56,468 nucleotides of DNA from Actinacidiphila oryziradicis (GTDB lineage: Bacteria > Actinomycetota > Actinomycetes > Streptomycetales > Streptomycetaceae). Each line of letters starts with the position of its first letter. Position 1 is the first letter of the stretch. The notes beneath the pieces are model-generated. The model ran no database searches. It saw only the letters and a program-made list of their open reading frames with translations, and was not told the origin of the DNA. The DNA lies in assembly GCF_005047355.1 (NCBI RefSeq), contig NZ_SUMC01000055.1, positions 1-56,468 of the forward strand. The letters are read 5' to 3'. Shown here piece by piece: positions 49,193-56,468 of the stretch. A program made the position numbers and the translations under genes.

Positions 49193-49897
49193 TCAGGAGT
49201 GCGTGTAGGCCACCAGGGAGATCCCGACGTAGTGCACGATGAACGCCGCCAGCGTCAGTGAGTGGAACACCTCGTGGAAGCCGAACCACCGGGGCCACGG
49301 GTTCGGGCGCTTGGTCCCGTAGATCACCGCGCCCGCGCTGTAGAGCAGGCCGCCGGTGACGACCAGTACCAGCACCGCGATGCCGCCGGTGCGCATGAAG
49401 TCCGGCAGGAAGAAGACCGCCGCCCAGCCCAGGGCGATGTAGCACGGGGTGTAGAGCCAGCGAGGCGCACCGACCCAGAAGACCCGGAACGCTATTCCGG
49501 CCAGGGCGCCGGCCCACACGAACCACAGCAGTGCCTGCTGCTTGCCGTGTGGCAGCAGCAGGATTGTCAGTGGTGTGTACGAGCCCGCGATGATCAGGAA
49601 GATGTTGGCGTGGTCCAGCCGCCGCAGGATCGCCTCGCCGCGCGGGCCCCAGGTGCCCCGGTGGTAGAGCGCGCTGACCCCGAAGAGCGCGCACGCGCTG
49701 ATGGTGAAGACCGCGCAGGCGATCCGGCCCCGGGTGCTCTCCGCGAACGCGGTCAGGATGACCCCGGCGACCAGGACCGCTGGGAACATGCCGGCGTGGA
49801 TCCATCCTCGGAGCTTCGGCTTGAGCGGCGCGGGGATGAGTTCTTCAACGGCCTCGGTCACCTCCGCAGTGTCGTGGACGGTGGTCACGCCCGTCAA
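49193..49897 (-). CDS. Hemolysin III / PAQR-family membrane protein
   Basis: This 234-aa seven-helix protein has the family residues WIHAGMFPAVL, SALYHRGTWGPRGEAILRRLDHANIFLIIAGSYTPL near residue 75, and FGFHEVFHSLTLAAFIVHY near residue 205, where the His residues form the metal site. TTG 49897 is the upstream start; GTG 49888 is possible. The name hemolysin is historical; most members are membrane hydrolase-like proteins. A TetR-type inverted repeat lies just upstream. Confidence 0.9.
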   Translation of the reverse strand: MTGVTTVHDTAEVTEAVEELIPAPLKPKLRGWIHAGMFPAVLVAGVILTAFAESTRGRIACAVFTISACALFGVSALYHRGTWGPRGEAILRRLDHANIFLIIAGSYTPLTILLLPHGKQQALLWFVWAGALAGIAFRVFWVGAPRWLYTPCYIALGWAAVFFLPDFMRTGGIAVLVLVVTGGLLYSAGAVIYGTKRPNPWPRWFGFHEVFHSLTLAAFIVHYVGISLVAYTHS

Positions 49898-49902
49898 TTA
49901 CT

Positions 49903-49920
49903 ACTTACGTAGCCGTAGGT
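49903..49920. promoter_or_regulatory. TetR-type operator candidate upstream of the hemolysin III gene
   Basis: ACTTACGTAGCCGTAGGT is an imperfect 7-bp-arm inverted repeat (6 of 7 pairs around GCTA) with the TACG/CGTA half-sites common for TetR-family regulators. It lies 5 bp upstream of the TTG, so it would block transcription or initiation. No TetR gene is adjacent. Confidence 0.5.
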
Positions 49921-50000
49921 TACCTGTGCGTAGCATTTCGGGGGCGGAGTGGTGCTGCTCACCCGGCGTCCCCTGGACAGATCGGGCGTGGTGTCCTGAT

Positions 50001-50012
50001 ACTCATATGAGT
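50001..50012. promoter_or_regulatory. 12-bp palindrome upstream of pckG
   Basis: ACTCATATGAGT is a perfect palindrome 133 bp before the start of PEP carboxykinase. It may be an operator; no regulator can be assigned. Confidence 0.35.
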
Positions 50013-50108
50013 GCGGTCGATACCGGATGAGCAGAGCCCAACCACGAAGCATCCGGGTCGCAGCCCCCAAGGGGCCAACAGCAGAACCTCACACCCTCAA
50101 TTTCTGAC

Positions 50109-50130
50109 GCCGGGTGAGTGCACACCCGGC
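50109..50130 (+). promoter_or_regulatory. 5' leader hairpin immediately before the pckG ribosome-binding site
   Basis: GCCGGGTG and CACCCGGC form an 8-bp stem with a hexaloop AGTGCA. The stem ends 5 bp before GGAG, so it could affect ribosome access or protect the mRNA 5' end. Confidence 0.45.
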
Positions 50131-50144
50131 GGGATGGAGCGATC

Positions 50145-51971
50145 GTGGCGCAGGGAATTTCGGCTCCCACCAAACATCAGGAACTCATCGCCTGGGTCGA
50201 CGAGATAGCCGGCCTCACCCAGCCCGACGAGATCGTGTGGTGCGACGGCTCCGAGGCCGAGTACCAACGCCTCGCCGACGAACTCGTGACCAAGGGCACC
50301 TTCACCAAACTCGACCCCATCAAGCGCCCCAATTCCTACTACGCGGCCTCCGACCCCACGGACGTCGCCCGCGTAGAGGACCGGACCTTCATCTGCTCCG
50401 AGAAGGAGGAGGACGCCGGCCCGACCAACCACTGGAAGCACCCCGACGAGATGCGCGCCATCTTCACGGGACAGGAGGGCACAGGCGAGAAGGGCCTCTT
50501 CCACGGCTCCATGCGCGGCCGCACCATGTACGTCGTCCCGTTCTGCATGGGGCCGATCGGCTCCCCGCTCTCCGCGCTCGGCGTCGAGATCACCGACTCC
50601 GCGTACGTCGCCGTCTCGATGCGCACCATGACCCGGATGGGCACCGAGGTGCTGGAGGAGCTCGGCGAGGACGGCAGCTTCGTGCACGCCGTGCACAGCG
50701 TCGGCGCCCCGCTGGCCGACGGCGAGGCGGACGTCCCGTGGCCGTGCAGCACCACCAAGTACATCTCGCACTTCCCCGAGAGCCGCGAGATCTGGTCCTA
50801 CGGCTCCGGCTACGGCGGCAACGCCCTCCTGGGCAAGAAGTGCTACGCCCTGCGCATCGCCTCCGTCATGGCGCGCGACGAGGGCTGGCTCGCCGAGCAC
50901 ATGCTCATCCTCAAGCTCACCCCGCCGCGCGGTGAGTCGAAGTATGTGGCGGCCGCGTTCCCCAGCGCCTGCGGCAAGACCAACCTGGCGATGCTGGAGC
51001 CGACCACCCGCGGCTGGACGGTGGAGACCGTCGGCGACGACATCGCCTGGATGCGCTTCGGCGAGGACGGCCGGCTCTACGCCATCAACCCCGAGGCCGG
51101 CTTCTTCGGCGTCGCCCCGGGCACCGGCGAGGCGACCAACGCCAACGCCATCAAGACCCTGTGGGGCAACTCCGTCTTCACCAACGTCGCCCTCACCGAC
51201 GACGGCGACGTGTGGTGGGAGGGCCTGACCGAGGAGCCCCCGGCCCACCTCACCGACTGGAAGGGCAACGACTGGACGCCGGAGTCCGGCACCCCGGCCG
51301 CCCACCCCAACGCCCGCTTCACCACCCCGGCGGGCCAGTGCCCGATCATCGCGCCCGAGTGGGAGGACCCCCGGGGCGTGCCGATCTCCGCCATCCTCTT
51401 CGGCGGGCGCCGCGCCTCGGCCGTACCGCTGGTGACCGAGTCCTTCGACTGGCAGCACGGCGTCTTCATCGGTGCCAACGTCGCCAGCGAGAAGACCGCC
51501 GCCGCCGAGGGCAAGGTCGGCGAGCTGCGCCGCGACCCCTTCGCCATGCTGCCGTTCTGCGGCTACAACATGGGCGACTACTTCGGTCACTGGGTCAAGC
51601 TCGGCAAGGAGCACGACCCCGAGAAGCTCCCCAAGATCTACTACGTCAACTGGTTCCGCAAGGACGCCGCCGGCCGCTTCGTCTGGCCCGGCTTCGGCGA
51701 GAACAGCCGCGTCCTGAAGTGGATCGTCGAGCGCCTGGAGGGCACCGCCAAGGGCGTCGAGACCCCCATCGGCATCCTCCCGGCCGAAGGCGCCCTCGAC
51801 ACCGAGGGGCTCGACATCAGCCAGGCCGACCTCGACCTGCTGCTCTCCGTCGACGTTGATGTATGGCGCGACGAGGCCGGCCTCATCCCGGCCCACCTGG
51901 AGACCTTCGGCGACCACACCCCGAAGGAGCTCTGGGACGAGTACCGCGCGCTGGTGTCGCGGCTCGGCTGA
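50145..51971 (+). CDS. pckG: Phosphoenolpyruvate carboxykinase (GTP)
   Basis: This 608-aa enzyme converts oxaloacetate and GTP to PEP and CO2 in gluconeogenesis. GTG 50145 with GGAG upstream is preferred over the open frame from 50118. The P-loop is FPSACGKTNLAMLEP near residue 270. Other blocks are MGPIGSPLSALGVEITDS, SKYVAAAF, TNANAIKTLWGNSVFTNVAL, and the guanine-binding FGGRRASAVPLV near 425, all typical of the GTP-dependent class. A long terminator follows the stop. Confidence 0.96.
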   Translation: MAQGISAPTKHQELIAWVDEIAGLTQPDEIVWCDGSEAEYQRLADELVTKGTFTKLDPIKRPNSYYAASDPTDVARVEDRTFICSEKEEDAGPTNHWKHPDEMRAIFTGQEGTGEKGLFHGSMRGRTMYVVPFCMGPIGSPLSALGVEITDSAYVAVSMRTMTRMGTEVLEELGEDGSFVHAVHSVGAPLADGEADVPWPCSTTKYISHFPESREIWSYGSGYGGNALLGKKCYALRIASVMARDEGWLAEHMLILKLTPPRGESKYVAAAFPSACGKTNLAMLEPTTRGWTVETVGDDIAWMRFGEDGRLYAINPEAGFFGVAPGTGEATNANAIKTLWGNSVFTNVALTDDGDVWWEGLTEEPPAHLTDWKGNDWTPESGTPAAHPNARFTTPAGQCPIIAPEWEDPRGVPISAILFGGRRASAVPLVTESFDWQHGVFIGANVASEKTAAAEGKVGELRRDPFAMLPFCGYNMGDYFGHWVKLGKEHDPEKLPKIYYVNWFRKDAAGRFVWPGFGENSRVLKWIVERLEGTAKGVETPIGILPAEGALDTEGLDISQADLDLLLSVDVDVWRDEAGLIPAHLETFGDHTPKELWDEYRALVSRLG

Positions 51972-52022
51972 GGCAGCACCTTCCCGCCGCCGCAGCCAGC
52001 CGCGGCCGCCAGCCGCAAGGCT

Positions 52023-52068
52023 TGGGCCCGCCCCGCCCGCGTTGTGCGACGCGGGCGGGGCGGGCCCA
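52023..52068. terminator. Terminator of pckG
   Basis: A perfect 20-bp GC stem (52023-52042 pairing with 52049-52068) closes a TGTGCG loop, 52 bp after the pckG stop. It also faces the convergent small gene at 52117. Confidence 0.88.
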
Positions 52069-52116
52069 GCGGCCCGGCCCGCCCGCGGCCGCCCCCGGGG
52101 GTTCGCCGCGGATTTC

Positions 52117-52524
52117 TCAGGCCGCGGTCAGCGCCGCCTGGTGGGCGTCCATACGCTGAGCGGAAAGCACCGCGCCGGTGGTGTCCTGGCGGGAGGCGGC
52201 GACCACGAGGGCCCGTCCGGCGAGGGCGTGGGCGCGGCGGTGGAGGGCGGTGACGCGGTCCTCCGCGGTATCGCCGGTCACGGCGGCGGGCTGAATGCGC
52301 AGGGGCGCCTTTCCGTGCCGGAGACGCTCGATGTGCGCGGAAAGCAGTTCGGCCGCGTGGCCGAGGTCGCTGCTGGGTGCGACAGCGAGCAGTTCGTCGG
52401 TGACGGTCAGCAGGGCGGCGAGGTGCCCGGCGAGCTGGAATTCCAGCTCTTCGTCGCGGGTGCGGCGTGGGATCGTCGGCGCCGCCACTGTATGGACCGA
52501 ATTGGTGCGAATCGGTTCGTACAT
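52117..52524 (-). CDS. Hypothetical helical protein
   Basis: This 135-aa, mostly helical protein (EELEFQLAGHLAALLTVTDELLAVAPSSDLGHAAELLSAHIERL) starts at 52524 with AGAGGAG upstream. It has no signal peptide, membrane segment or motif I recognise. The gene is convergent with pckG and is followed upstream by the aminotransferase in the same orientation, 75 bp away. Function unknown. Confidence 0.6.
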   Translation of the reverse strand: MYEPIRTNSVHTVAAPTIPRRTRDEELEFQLAGHLAALLTVTDELLAVAPSSDLGHAAELLSAHIERLRHGKAPLRIQPAAVTGDTAEDRVTALHRRAHALAGRALVVAASRQDTTGAVLSAQRMDAHQAALTAA

Positions 52525-52599
52525 GGATGCACTCCTCTGGCCTTCAGGAGTACATCCTATCTTGGACTCTGTCTAAAAAGCGAATGCATCGCGGTCGAT

Positions 52600-53811
52600 T
52601 TACGGCTGGGTGTAGCCGTCCAGGAACTTCGCGATCCGCTCCACCGCCATCGTCAGGTCCTCCTTCGGCGGCAGCGTCACCAACCGGAAGTGATCCGGCT
52701 CCGGCCAGTTGAAACCGGTGCCCTGCACCACCAGGATGCGCTCGGTCCGCAGCAGGTCCAGGACCATCTGCTGGTCGTCCTTGATCGGATACACCTTCGG
52801 GTCCAGCTTCGGGAACGCGTACAGCGCGCCCTTCGGCCGGACGCACGACACGCCCGGGATCTGCGTCAGCAGCTCATATGCGGTGTCCCGCTGCTCCGTC
52901 AGCCGTCCGCCCGGCAGTACCAGGTCCTTGATGGACTGCCGCCCGCCCAGCGCCGTCGCCACCGCGTGCTGCGCCGGCACATTCGCGCACAGCCGCATAT
53001 TGGCGAGGATCGTGAGCCCCTCCAGGTAACTGGTCGCGTGCGCCTTCGGCCCGCACACCGCGAGCCAGCCGCTGCGGTAACCGGCCACCCGGTAGGCCTT
53101 GGACAGTCCGTTGAAGGTGAGCGTGAGCAGATCCGGCGCGATCGCGGCGGTGGGGGTGTGGGTGGCGTCGTCGTAGAGGATCTTGTCGTAGATCTCGTCG
53201 GAGCAGACGACCAGATTGTGGCGGCGCGCGATGTCCGTGAGCTCGCGCAGCAGCTGGTCGTCGTAGACCGCACCCGTGGGGTTGTTCGGGTTGATTATGA
53301 CGATGGCCTTCGTGCGGTCGGTGATCTTCCGCTCGATGTCCGCCAGGTCCGGATACCAGTCCGCCTGCTCGTCACACCGGTAGTGCACCGCTGTCCCGCC
53401 GGACAGCGACACCGACGCCGTCCACAGCGGGTAGTCCGGCGACGGGATCAGCACCTCGTCGCCGTCGTCCAGGAGGGCCTGCATCGACATCTGGATCAGC
53501 TCGGACACGCCGTTGCCGAGGAAGATGTCCTCGACATCCAGGTCGATGCCCTTGGTCTGGTAGTGCTGCATCACCGCGCGCCGGGCCGGGAGGATGCCCT
53601 TGGAGTCGCCATAGCCGTGCGCGTCGCCGAGGCTGCGCAGCATGTCCTCCAGGATCTCCGGCGGGCACTCGAAGCCGAACGCCGCCGGATTGCCGGTGTT
53701 CAGCTTCAGGATGCGGTGGCCCGCCGCCTCCAGCCGCATGGCCTCCTCGAGCACCGGCCCCCGGATGTCGTAGCAGACATTGGCGAGCTTCCTGGACTGG
53801 ATCACCTGCAT
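52600..53811 (-). CDS. Class I aminotransferase, AlaA/alanine-transaminase type
   Basis: This 403-aa PLP aminotransferase starts MQVIQSRKLANVCYDIRGPVL at ATG 53811. It contains LKLNTGNPAAFGFECPPEI, GYGDSKGILPARRAV, INPNNPTGAVYDDQLL with the substrate-binding Asn, and the PLP Lys in LTFNGLSKAYRVAGYRSGW near residue 237. It closely resembles E. coli AlaA-like glutamate-pyruvate transaminases of about 405 aa. It begins 10 bp after the D-aminoacylase stop, so the two may be co-transcribed. Amino-donor specificity cannot be read off. Confidence 0.92.
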   Translation of the reverse strand: MQVIQSRKLANVCYDIRGPVLEEAMRLEAAGHRILKLNTGNPAAFGFECPPEILEDMLRSLGDAHGYGDSKGILPARRAVMQHYQTKGIDLDVEDIFLGNGVSELIQMSMQALLDDGDEVLIPSPDYPLWTASVSLSGGTAVHYRCDEQADWYPDLADIERKITDRTKAIVIINPNNPTGAVYDDQLLRELTDIARRHNLVVCSDEIYDKILYDDATHTPTAAIAPDLLTLTFNGLSKAYRVAGYRSGWLAVCGPKAHATSYLEGLTILANMRLCANVPAQHAVATALGGRQSIKDLVLPGGRLTEQRDTAYELLTQIPGVSCVRPKGALYAFPKLDPKVYPIKDDQQMVLDLLRTERILVVQGTGFNWPEPDHFRLVTLPPKEDLTMAVERIAKFLDGYTQP

Positions 53812-53821
53812 GTCGTTGAGC

Positions 53822-55435
53822 TTACGGGGGCGTAACGTTCCTCGCTCCGTGTTCTTGGCCACGCCCGCCCATCGGGCGACGTACCGACCGGCCCGCCAGA
53901 ACGTCCGTACGGCGGCCGTTCTCGATGACGAAACGGCCGTCGATCAGCACATGCGGGATGCCCCGCGGCGGCGTGCGCGGCTGGTCGAAGGTGGCGCCCG
54001 CCGCGACCGTATCCGGGTCGAAGAGGACGAGATCGGCGCGGTAGCCGGTGCGCACCAGGCCCCGGTCGGGCAGCCGGAGGCGGGCGGCGGGGCGGCCGGT
54101 GAGGTGGGCCACGCATTCATCCAGGCTGAGAACGCCCAGGTCACGGGCGTAGTGGCCCAGGTAGTGCGGGAAGGTGCCGTACGCGCGGGGGTGCGGCTTG
54201 GCGCCGGTGAGAAGGCCGTCGCTGCCGCCGGTGTGGACGCGGTGGCGCATGATCGTACGCAGATTGGCCTCGTGGCCGACGTGCATCAGGATCGCCGGCC
54301 GCAGCCGGTCCTGGAGCAGCAGGCGCCGGGCGGTGGCGAAGCCGTCGAGCCTGCGACCGATGTGACCGGCCAGCGACGGGTCGCCTACTCCGGAGATCTC
54401 GATCGCCGACCAGTCGATCGGGACGCCGTGGTGGCCGTCGGCACCCTCGACCTCCATCGCGTGGCGGATGCGCTCCGCCGTGGCGTCGTCCCGGAGGCGG
54501 TGGAGGGTGGCCTCGGGGCCGCCCTCGGCCGCCCAGCTGGGCAGCATCGCGGCGAGGGTGGTGCAGCCAGGCAGGTAGGGATAGCTGTCGAGGGTGATGT
54601 CGGCGCCCGCGGCGAGCGCCTCGTCCAGCAGCGCGATGAGCTCGGGGGCGCGGTTCTCGTTCACGCCGAAGTTCATCGTGGCGTGGGCTAGATGCAGGGC
54701 GCAGCCGGCCTGCCGGGTGACCGCGATCATCTCTTCGTACGCCTGGAGTGCTCCGGCGCCGTAGGAGCGGTGGTGCGGGCAGTAGTACCCGCCGTATTCG
54801 GCCACGACGCGGCACAGCTCGGTCAGTTCTCCATCGGATGCATACATTCCGGGTGTGTAGGTCAGCCCGGAGGAGAGGCCCACGGCGCCCTGTTCCATGC
54901 CCTCCGCGACCAGCCGCCGCATGGCCGTGAGCTCCGCCGGGGTCGCCGGACGGTCCTCCCAGCCGACCACCAGTGCCCGGACCGTCCCCTGCGGCACGAG
55001 ATACGCGGCGTTGACGGCGATGCCCCGGTCCAGGCGGTCCAGGTACTCCCCGACCGTCCGCCAGTCCCAGACGAGGCCGGGCGGGTCGCCGTTCCAGCCG
55101 GCGATCTGGGCGCGGACGGAGCCGAGGGTGTGGTCGTCGACGGGCGCGTACGACAGGCCGTCCTGGCCGATCACTTCCAGGGTCACGCCCTGGGCGGCCT
55201 TCGCCTCGTGCGACGGATCGGTGAGCAGCGCGAGGTCACTGTGCGCGTGCATGTCGATGAACCCGGGTGCCAGGGCGAGCCCCTCGGCATCGATGACCCG
55301 GCGGCCGCTCGGACGCCGCCCGGTGCCGGGGCGGTGGATCCCGGTGATCCTGCCCTCCTCGATGCCGACATCCGCCCGGTACGAGGCACCTCCGGTGCCG
55401 TCGATGACGCGGGCATCGCGGAAGACCAGGTCCAT
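53822..55435 (-). CDS. N-acyl-D-amino-acid deacylase (D-aminoacylase)
   Basis: This 537-aa amidohydrolase-superfamily enzyme starts at ATG 55435 after AAAGG. It has FRDARVIDGTGGASYRADVG at the N-terminus and zinc ligands in APGFIDMHAHSDLALLTDP (HxH near residue 68). Further features are GQDGLSYAP, SSGLTYTPGMYAS, LHLAHATMNFGVNEN, ILMHVGHEANLRTIM, and the C-terminal HLTGRPAARLRLPDRGLVRTGYRADLVLFDPDT strand block. It releases free D-amino acids from N-acyl forms. A GntP-type permease remnant lies directly upstream on the other strand. Confidence 0.92.
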   Translation of the reverse strand: MDLVFRDARVIDGTGGASYRADVGIEEGRITGIHRPGTGRRPSGRRVIDAEGLALAPGFIDMHAHSDLALLTDPSHEAKAAQGVTLEVIGQDGLSYAPVDDHTLGSVRAQIAGWNGDPPGLVWDWRTVGEYLDRLDRGIAVNAAYLVPQGTVRALVVGWEDRPATPAELTAMRRLVAEGMEQGAVGLSSGLTYTPGMYASDGELTELCRVVAEYGGYYCPHHRSYGAGALQAYEEMIAVTRQAGCALHLAHATMNFGVNENRAPELIALLDEALAAGADITLDSYPYLPGCTTLAAMLPSWAAEGGPEATLHRLRDDATAERIRHAMEVEGADGHHGVPIDWSAIEISGVGDPSLAGHIGRRLDGFATARRLLLQDRLRPAILMHVGHEANLRTIMRHRVHTGGSDGLLTGAKPHPRAYGTFPHYLGHYARDLGVLSLDECVAHLTGRPAARLRLPDRGLVRTGYRADLVLFDPDTVAAGATFDQPRTPPRGIPHVLIDGRFVIENGRRTDVLAGRSVRRPMGGRGQEHGARNVTPP

Positions 55436-55466
55436 AGGGCTGCCTTTCTCGCCGTCGTTGCAAATG

Positions 55467-55640
55467 GCCATCTCGGCCGGATCGATCTTCGCCTCGCACG
55501 TCAACGACGGGGGCTTCTGGATGGTCGCCAAGTACTTCGGCATCAGCGAGCGGGACACCTTGAAGACCTGGACCGTCCTGGAGACGGTGCTGTCGGTCGT
55601 CGGCTTCGGCATGGCCGGCGCGCTGAGCCTCGTCATATAG
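55467..55640 (+). pseudogene. GntP-family permease, C-terminal fragment
   Basis: The plus strand reads AISAGSIFASHVNDGGFWMV, KYFGISERDTLKTW, then VLETVLSVVGFGMAGALSLVI and a stop. This is the last about 57 residues of a gluconate:H+ symporter-family protein, including the conserved SHVNDGGFW block. Nothing upstream continues it: the D-aminoacylase start lies 32 bp away in the opposite direction. GntP-like permeases often accompany D-aminoacylases, so this is a lost partner. Confidence 0.75.
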
Positions 55641-56468
55641 GAAGCGTCTCTAGAACTCTGTGTGTGCCTGTGGTTTCCAGGCTTTTCGGGCGCGGCGTGG
55701 CCGTGTGCGGTTGCCGTCCGGTGGTCCGAACCTTGGGGTGAGGGGGTGGACCTCGGTGGCGTGCAGGTGGTGGAAGCCGGTCCGCTTGGCGGCGCGGGTG
55801 CGCTGCCGGCAGGTTCTGTGTGAGAGCCGTCTCCGGCCGGCCGGAAGAAGATCTTCGGGTCGGTGGGGTGCGGGTACTCCATGACCTGGCACCGGCCCGG
55901 ATACGGCGGCTGGTGTCGTGGTGTCATGCCCCGCCGGACGCTGGACTGTCCCCGTGGTGGGGGTGGTGGCGGGGACCGTACGCACATCGGGCATACGGCG
56001 GGAAGTCTTGTGGCCCGGGGCCTGTGCCGGGGCGGCGCGCCGGGCACTTCGGTGCCGGGTGCTGCTCGGCCTGCCGGGGGTGGGGTGTCCCTTGCTCTCG
56101 GTGGCCTTGGGCCTGCGCGGGCGGGGCGGGGCCTGCTCCGCGCGGCGCTGTCGGCGCAGACGGCGGGTGGTCTTCTTCGGACGCCGGACCAGAGCCACCG
56201 TGCCCTCCACCGTGGTGCGGATACTCCGGGCACCGGTGGCGCGTTCGGCGGTGGTGTGGCTCTGGGCGAGCAGGCCGCGGGAGAGGATCCGGCGGGCGGC
56301 GGCGTGATCCCGGTCCATGGACAGTCCGCAGCCCGCGCAGTGCGCCCACTTCCAGCCGCGCTCGTGAAGCCGGTCGGGGGCGGGGTGGTGGGTGAGCTTG
56401 CCGAGGCAGCCGGGGCACAGCTTGGAGGTGCCCCGGGCCGGGACGGTGACCACCGCGATCCCGGCCTT
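55641..56468. mobile_element. IS605/IS607-group element, right-end part only
   Basis: The TnpB gene and about 10 bp of flank after its stop touch the GntP remnant stop (55640), suggesting the insertion boundary near 55641-55650. The rest of the element is beyond the window. Confidence 0.55.
55650..56453 (-). CDS. tnpB: TnpB-type (IS605/IS607 OrfB) RNA-guided nuclease, partial, C-terminal part
   Basis: The frame is open to the right edge of the window, so the start lies outside; 267 residues are visible. The zinc ribbon is GTSKLCPGCLGKLTH and WAHCAGCGLSMDRDHAAARRIL, whose DRD supplies the last RuvC acidic residue. After this TnpB signature comes an unusually long Arg/Pro-rich tail of about 200 residues to the TAG at 55650. 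TnpB proteins use an RNA (omega/reRNA) encoded at and beyond the gene's 3' end, here expected near 55640-55800. Transposition itself uses a TnpA or serine recombinase not visible here. Confidence 0.8.
   Translation of the reverse strand: MVTVPARGTSKLCPGCLGKLTHHPAPDRLHERGWKWAHCAGCGLSMDRDHAAARRILSRGLLAQSHTTAERATGARSIRTTVEGTVALVRRPKKTTRRLRRQRRAEQAPPRPRRPKATESKGHPTPGRPSSTRHRSARRAAPAQAPGHKTSRRMPDVRTVPATTPTTGTVQRPAGHDTTTPAAVSGPVPGHGVPAPHRPEDLLPAGRRRLSHRTCRQRTRAAKRTGFHHLHATEVHPLTPRFGPPDGNRTRPRRARKAWKPQAHTEF

Noticed and set aside
1..56468. tRNA, rRNA, CRISPR arrays and replication origins.
   Set aside because: No TTCGANNC-type cloverleaf, rRNA-like stretch, regularly spaced direct repeats or DnaA-box clusters were found by eye.

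Overview
The window is very GC-rich, with dense third-position-GC reading frames, GTG and TTG starts, and genes typical of Streptomyces or a close actinomycete: mycothiol conjugate amidase (mca), GTP-type PEP carboxykinase, tandem secreted subtilases and DUF4307. The order msrA, metB, ilvA, greA, mca, thioredoxin-domain protein, pckG, aminotransferase looks like the conserved Streptomyces chromosome core, interrupted by accessory insertions. No rRNA, tRNA or CRISPR was seen.

Layout. 1-16.1 kb: a MacB-like ABC exporter; a pip/MFS gene wreck; a LacI regulator with two operator palindromes; two tandem secreted S8 peptidases with TTG starts; a D-Ala-D-Ala carboxypeptidase; a p-hydroxybenzoate hydroxylase; a Tat-exported amidase; two small proteins. 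16.2-18.3 kb: two toxin-antitoxin remnants that keep the antitoxin and have lost the toxin, then an APH-type kinase. 18.7-24.3 kb: a nested mobile region. A three-recombinase (RIT) element with palindromic ends sits between two inverted N-terminal halves of an IS701-like transposase. All of this lies inside a pair of 25-bp inverted repeats that cut a TPR regulator. 25.0-28.3 kb: a small serine-integrase element that appears to use the 3' end of msrA as its attachment site.

28.4-40.4 kb is mostly core: metB, a sugar ABC importer operon, a sigma-like protein, a MarR regulator divergent from ilvA, a DrrAB-type exporter, greA, mca. 40.4-46.8 kb is the most interesting part: a five-gene operon (P450, alpha-oxoamine synthase, YghO/bCerS-type acyltransferase, NAD-dependent epimerase/dehydratase, PapA-like condensation-domain acyltransferase). 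The three middle genes overlap by 4 bp. They match the Spt-bCerS-CerR set of bacterial ceramide synthesis, so the operon probably makes a tailored sphingolipid or ceramide-like lipid. 47.0-56.5 kb: thioredoxin-domain protein, hemolysin III, pckG, an aminotransferase, a D-aminoacylase, a GntP remnant, and a TnpB gene running off the right edge.

All family assignments come from reading motifs by eye. No database search was run.
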